Assembly (NCBI GenBank): GCA_910579835.1
Contig: CAJTWQ010000066.1
Span: 1-7,623, forward strand
Length of the DNA: 7,623 bases
DNA from: an uncultured Ruminococcus sp.
GTDB lineage: Bacteria > Bacillota > Clostridia > Oscillospirales > Ruminococcaceae
Direction: 5' to 3'
Each line of letters begins with the position of its first letter. Position 1 is the stretch's first letter. Of the stretch, positions 6,784-7,623 are shown piece by piece. The notes below the pieces were generated by a model. The model was not told the origin of the DNA. It searched no databases and saw only the letters and a program-made list of their open reading frames with translations. Both the position numbers and the translations under genes were made by a program.

Positions 6784-7623
6784 ATGTCAAAGTATAGATT
6801 TTTGCTGGTTATTCCTCTTATTGCCGTAATGCTGGCGGCTTGGTACATTGTGGGGGCTAACGACGGTACAAAACTTAAAAATCAAAGGGAACTTCTTGCT
6901 CAGGCGGCTGCATATGCCGAGGACGAAATTTACGTTAAGGCGGTTCCGATTGCAGTGGAAGCATATAATATGGATACGGAGATCAGGTATACAGAGGTTG
7001 AGCAGGTACTTATGGAGTATTATCAGAAAGGCGGATACACGGAGGAGTATTTTTCAATTATAAATGACCGCATCAATGGAGATAGAGCTGATAAGAGCGA
7101 ATATTTGCAGCTTGCGGAGTATTATTTTAATGATGGCGACAGAAAAAACGGCTTGACGGTTCTTGAAAAGGGTATAGTGAAATTTAACGGCGGAAGCTTG
7201 CCTTCATACTACGGTATAAATGGTTTGAACGGCGAATATAACAAGGAACCTCTTTTTTCGGACGAGCTTACTCAAATGTACGAGCAGAACAGATACAGTT
7301 TCTCATTAGCGGTCTTCGGGCATAAGGGCTTAGGTTCGGCGGACTGCGGATATATGACGATACAAGATGATGAATCCGGTCTGTGGGGAATTTATTCATT
7401 TTCAGGAAAGCAGCTTGTCGACCATATTTATTCTGAGATAACAAACGTTTCTTCGGATGGATTTGCTTCCGTAAAGCTTGATGGGAAATACCTTCTCGTT
7501 AACAGCAGCGGAGTGCGTTATGCGCTGTGCAAGGACAGTTCTGTAACGGGCGTTATTCGCACAGAGGGTCTGAACAAAACTGTTGTAATGTGCGATGATA
7601 ATAAAATGCATATAGCGTCCGAC
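6784..7623 (+). CDS. Membrane-anchored WG-repeat protein, 3' end beyond the window
   Basis: The first 280 codons of a gene that stays open to the right edge. AAAGGA at 6770-6775 lies 8 bases before the ATG. The protein starts MSKYRFLLVIPLIAVMLAAW, a membrane anchor or uncleaved signal at about 5-23 with no lipobox cysteine, so the rest is probably outside. Residues about 33-135 are acidic and helical with many Tyr, Ala and Glu (AQAAAYAEDE, YLQLAEYYFNDGDR), suggesting TPR-like helices. Residues about 199-245 form a WG repeat: GLWGIYSFSGKQ, then DGFASVKLDGKYLLVNSSG. A second, weaker unit seems to start near 262. WG repeats are beta-rich modules found in surface or periplasmic bacterial proteins of mostly unknown function. 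It lies 34 bp after the peptidase, so it is probably in the same operon. A pilus-related role is inference. Confidence 0.75.
   Translation, partial: MSKYRFLLVIPLIAVMLAAWYIVGANDGTKLKNQRELLAQAAAYAEDEIYVKAVPIAVEAYNMDTEIRYTEVEQVLMEYYQKGGYTEEYFSIINDRINGDRADKSEYLQLAEYYFNDGDRKNGLTVLEKGIVKFNGGSLPSYYGINGLNGEYNKEPLFSDELTQMYEQNRYSFSLAVFGHKGLGSADCGYMTIQDDESGLWGIYSFSGKQLVDHIYSEITNVSSDGFASVKLDGKYLLVNSSGVRYALCKDSSVTGVIRTEGLNKTVVMCDDNKMHIASD

Noticed and set aside
6848..7063. 71-codon plus-strand frame within the WG-repeat gene
   Set aside because: It is in a different frame from the long open gene starting at 6784, which has a ribosome site, a signal anchor and a WG repeat.
1..7623. CRISPR arrays, tRNA or rRNA genes, insertion sequences
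   Set aside because: I saw no regularly spaced direct repeats, no cloverleaf-like or rRNA-like stretches and no transposase motifs; the window is almost fully covered by one set of genes.

Overview
The window is a stretch of a Tad (tight adherence, type IVc/Flp-type pilus) locus, followed by the start of a WG-repeat protein. All genes lie on the + strand with short gaps (12 to 34 bp, plus one of 156 bp), so the block looks like one operon entered in its middle. Moderately low GC, many AUA and AAA codons, strong AAAGGAG-type ribosome binding sites and the gene order (T2SSF membrane protein, Flp1-like pilin, TadE-like, DUF5702-like, TadE-like, A24 peptidase) all suggest a Clostridia-type Firmicute, perhaps a gut or rumen Oscillospirales or Lachnospirales member. 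That placement is inference; no rRNA or other phylogenetic marker is present.

Layout. Bases 1-1051 hold a TadC/TadB-like inner-membrane platform protein whose true start may lie just outside the window. 1077-1325 encodes a short Flp1-like pilin with an unusually long charged leader. The 156-bp gap after it carries a strong hairpin. 1482-2174 (TadE-like), 2187-5240 (a 1017-residue DUF5702/TadG-like protein) and 5254-6084 (a second TadE-like protein) form a tightly packed pseudopilin group. 6102-6749 is an A24-family prepilin peptidase with both catalytic aspartate motifs. From 6784 to the right edge runs an incomplete gene for a membrane-anchored protein with WG-type repeats; it has no stop codon in the window.

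How they work together (established for Tad systems, inferred here). The peptidase would trim the leaders of the pilin and the TadE-like pseudopilins at the membrane. The TadC-like protein, with a TadA ATPase and TadB partner expected upstream, would extrude the pilin. The TadE-like proteins and the large DUF5702-like protein would act as minor pilins or as surface or tip components. The WG-repeat protein is not a known Tad part, but its position suggests co-transcription.

The layout is a recognisable Tad locus rather than a wholly new system. The least explained parts are the large middle region of the 1017-residue protein, the atypical processing-site sequences of three pilin-like proteins, and the WG-repeat partner.
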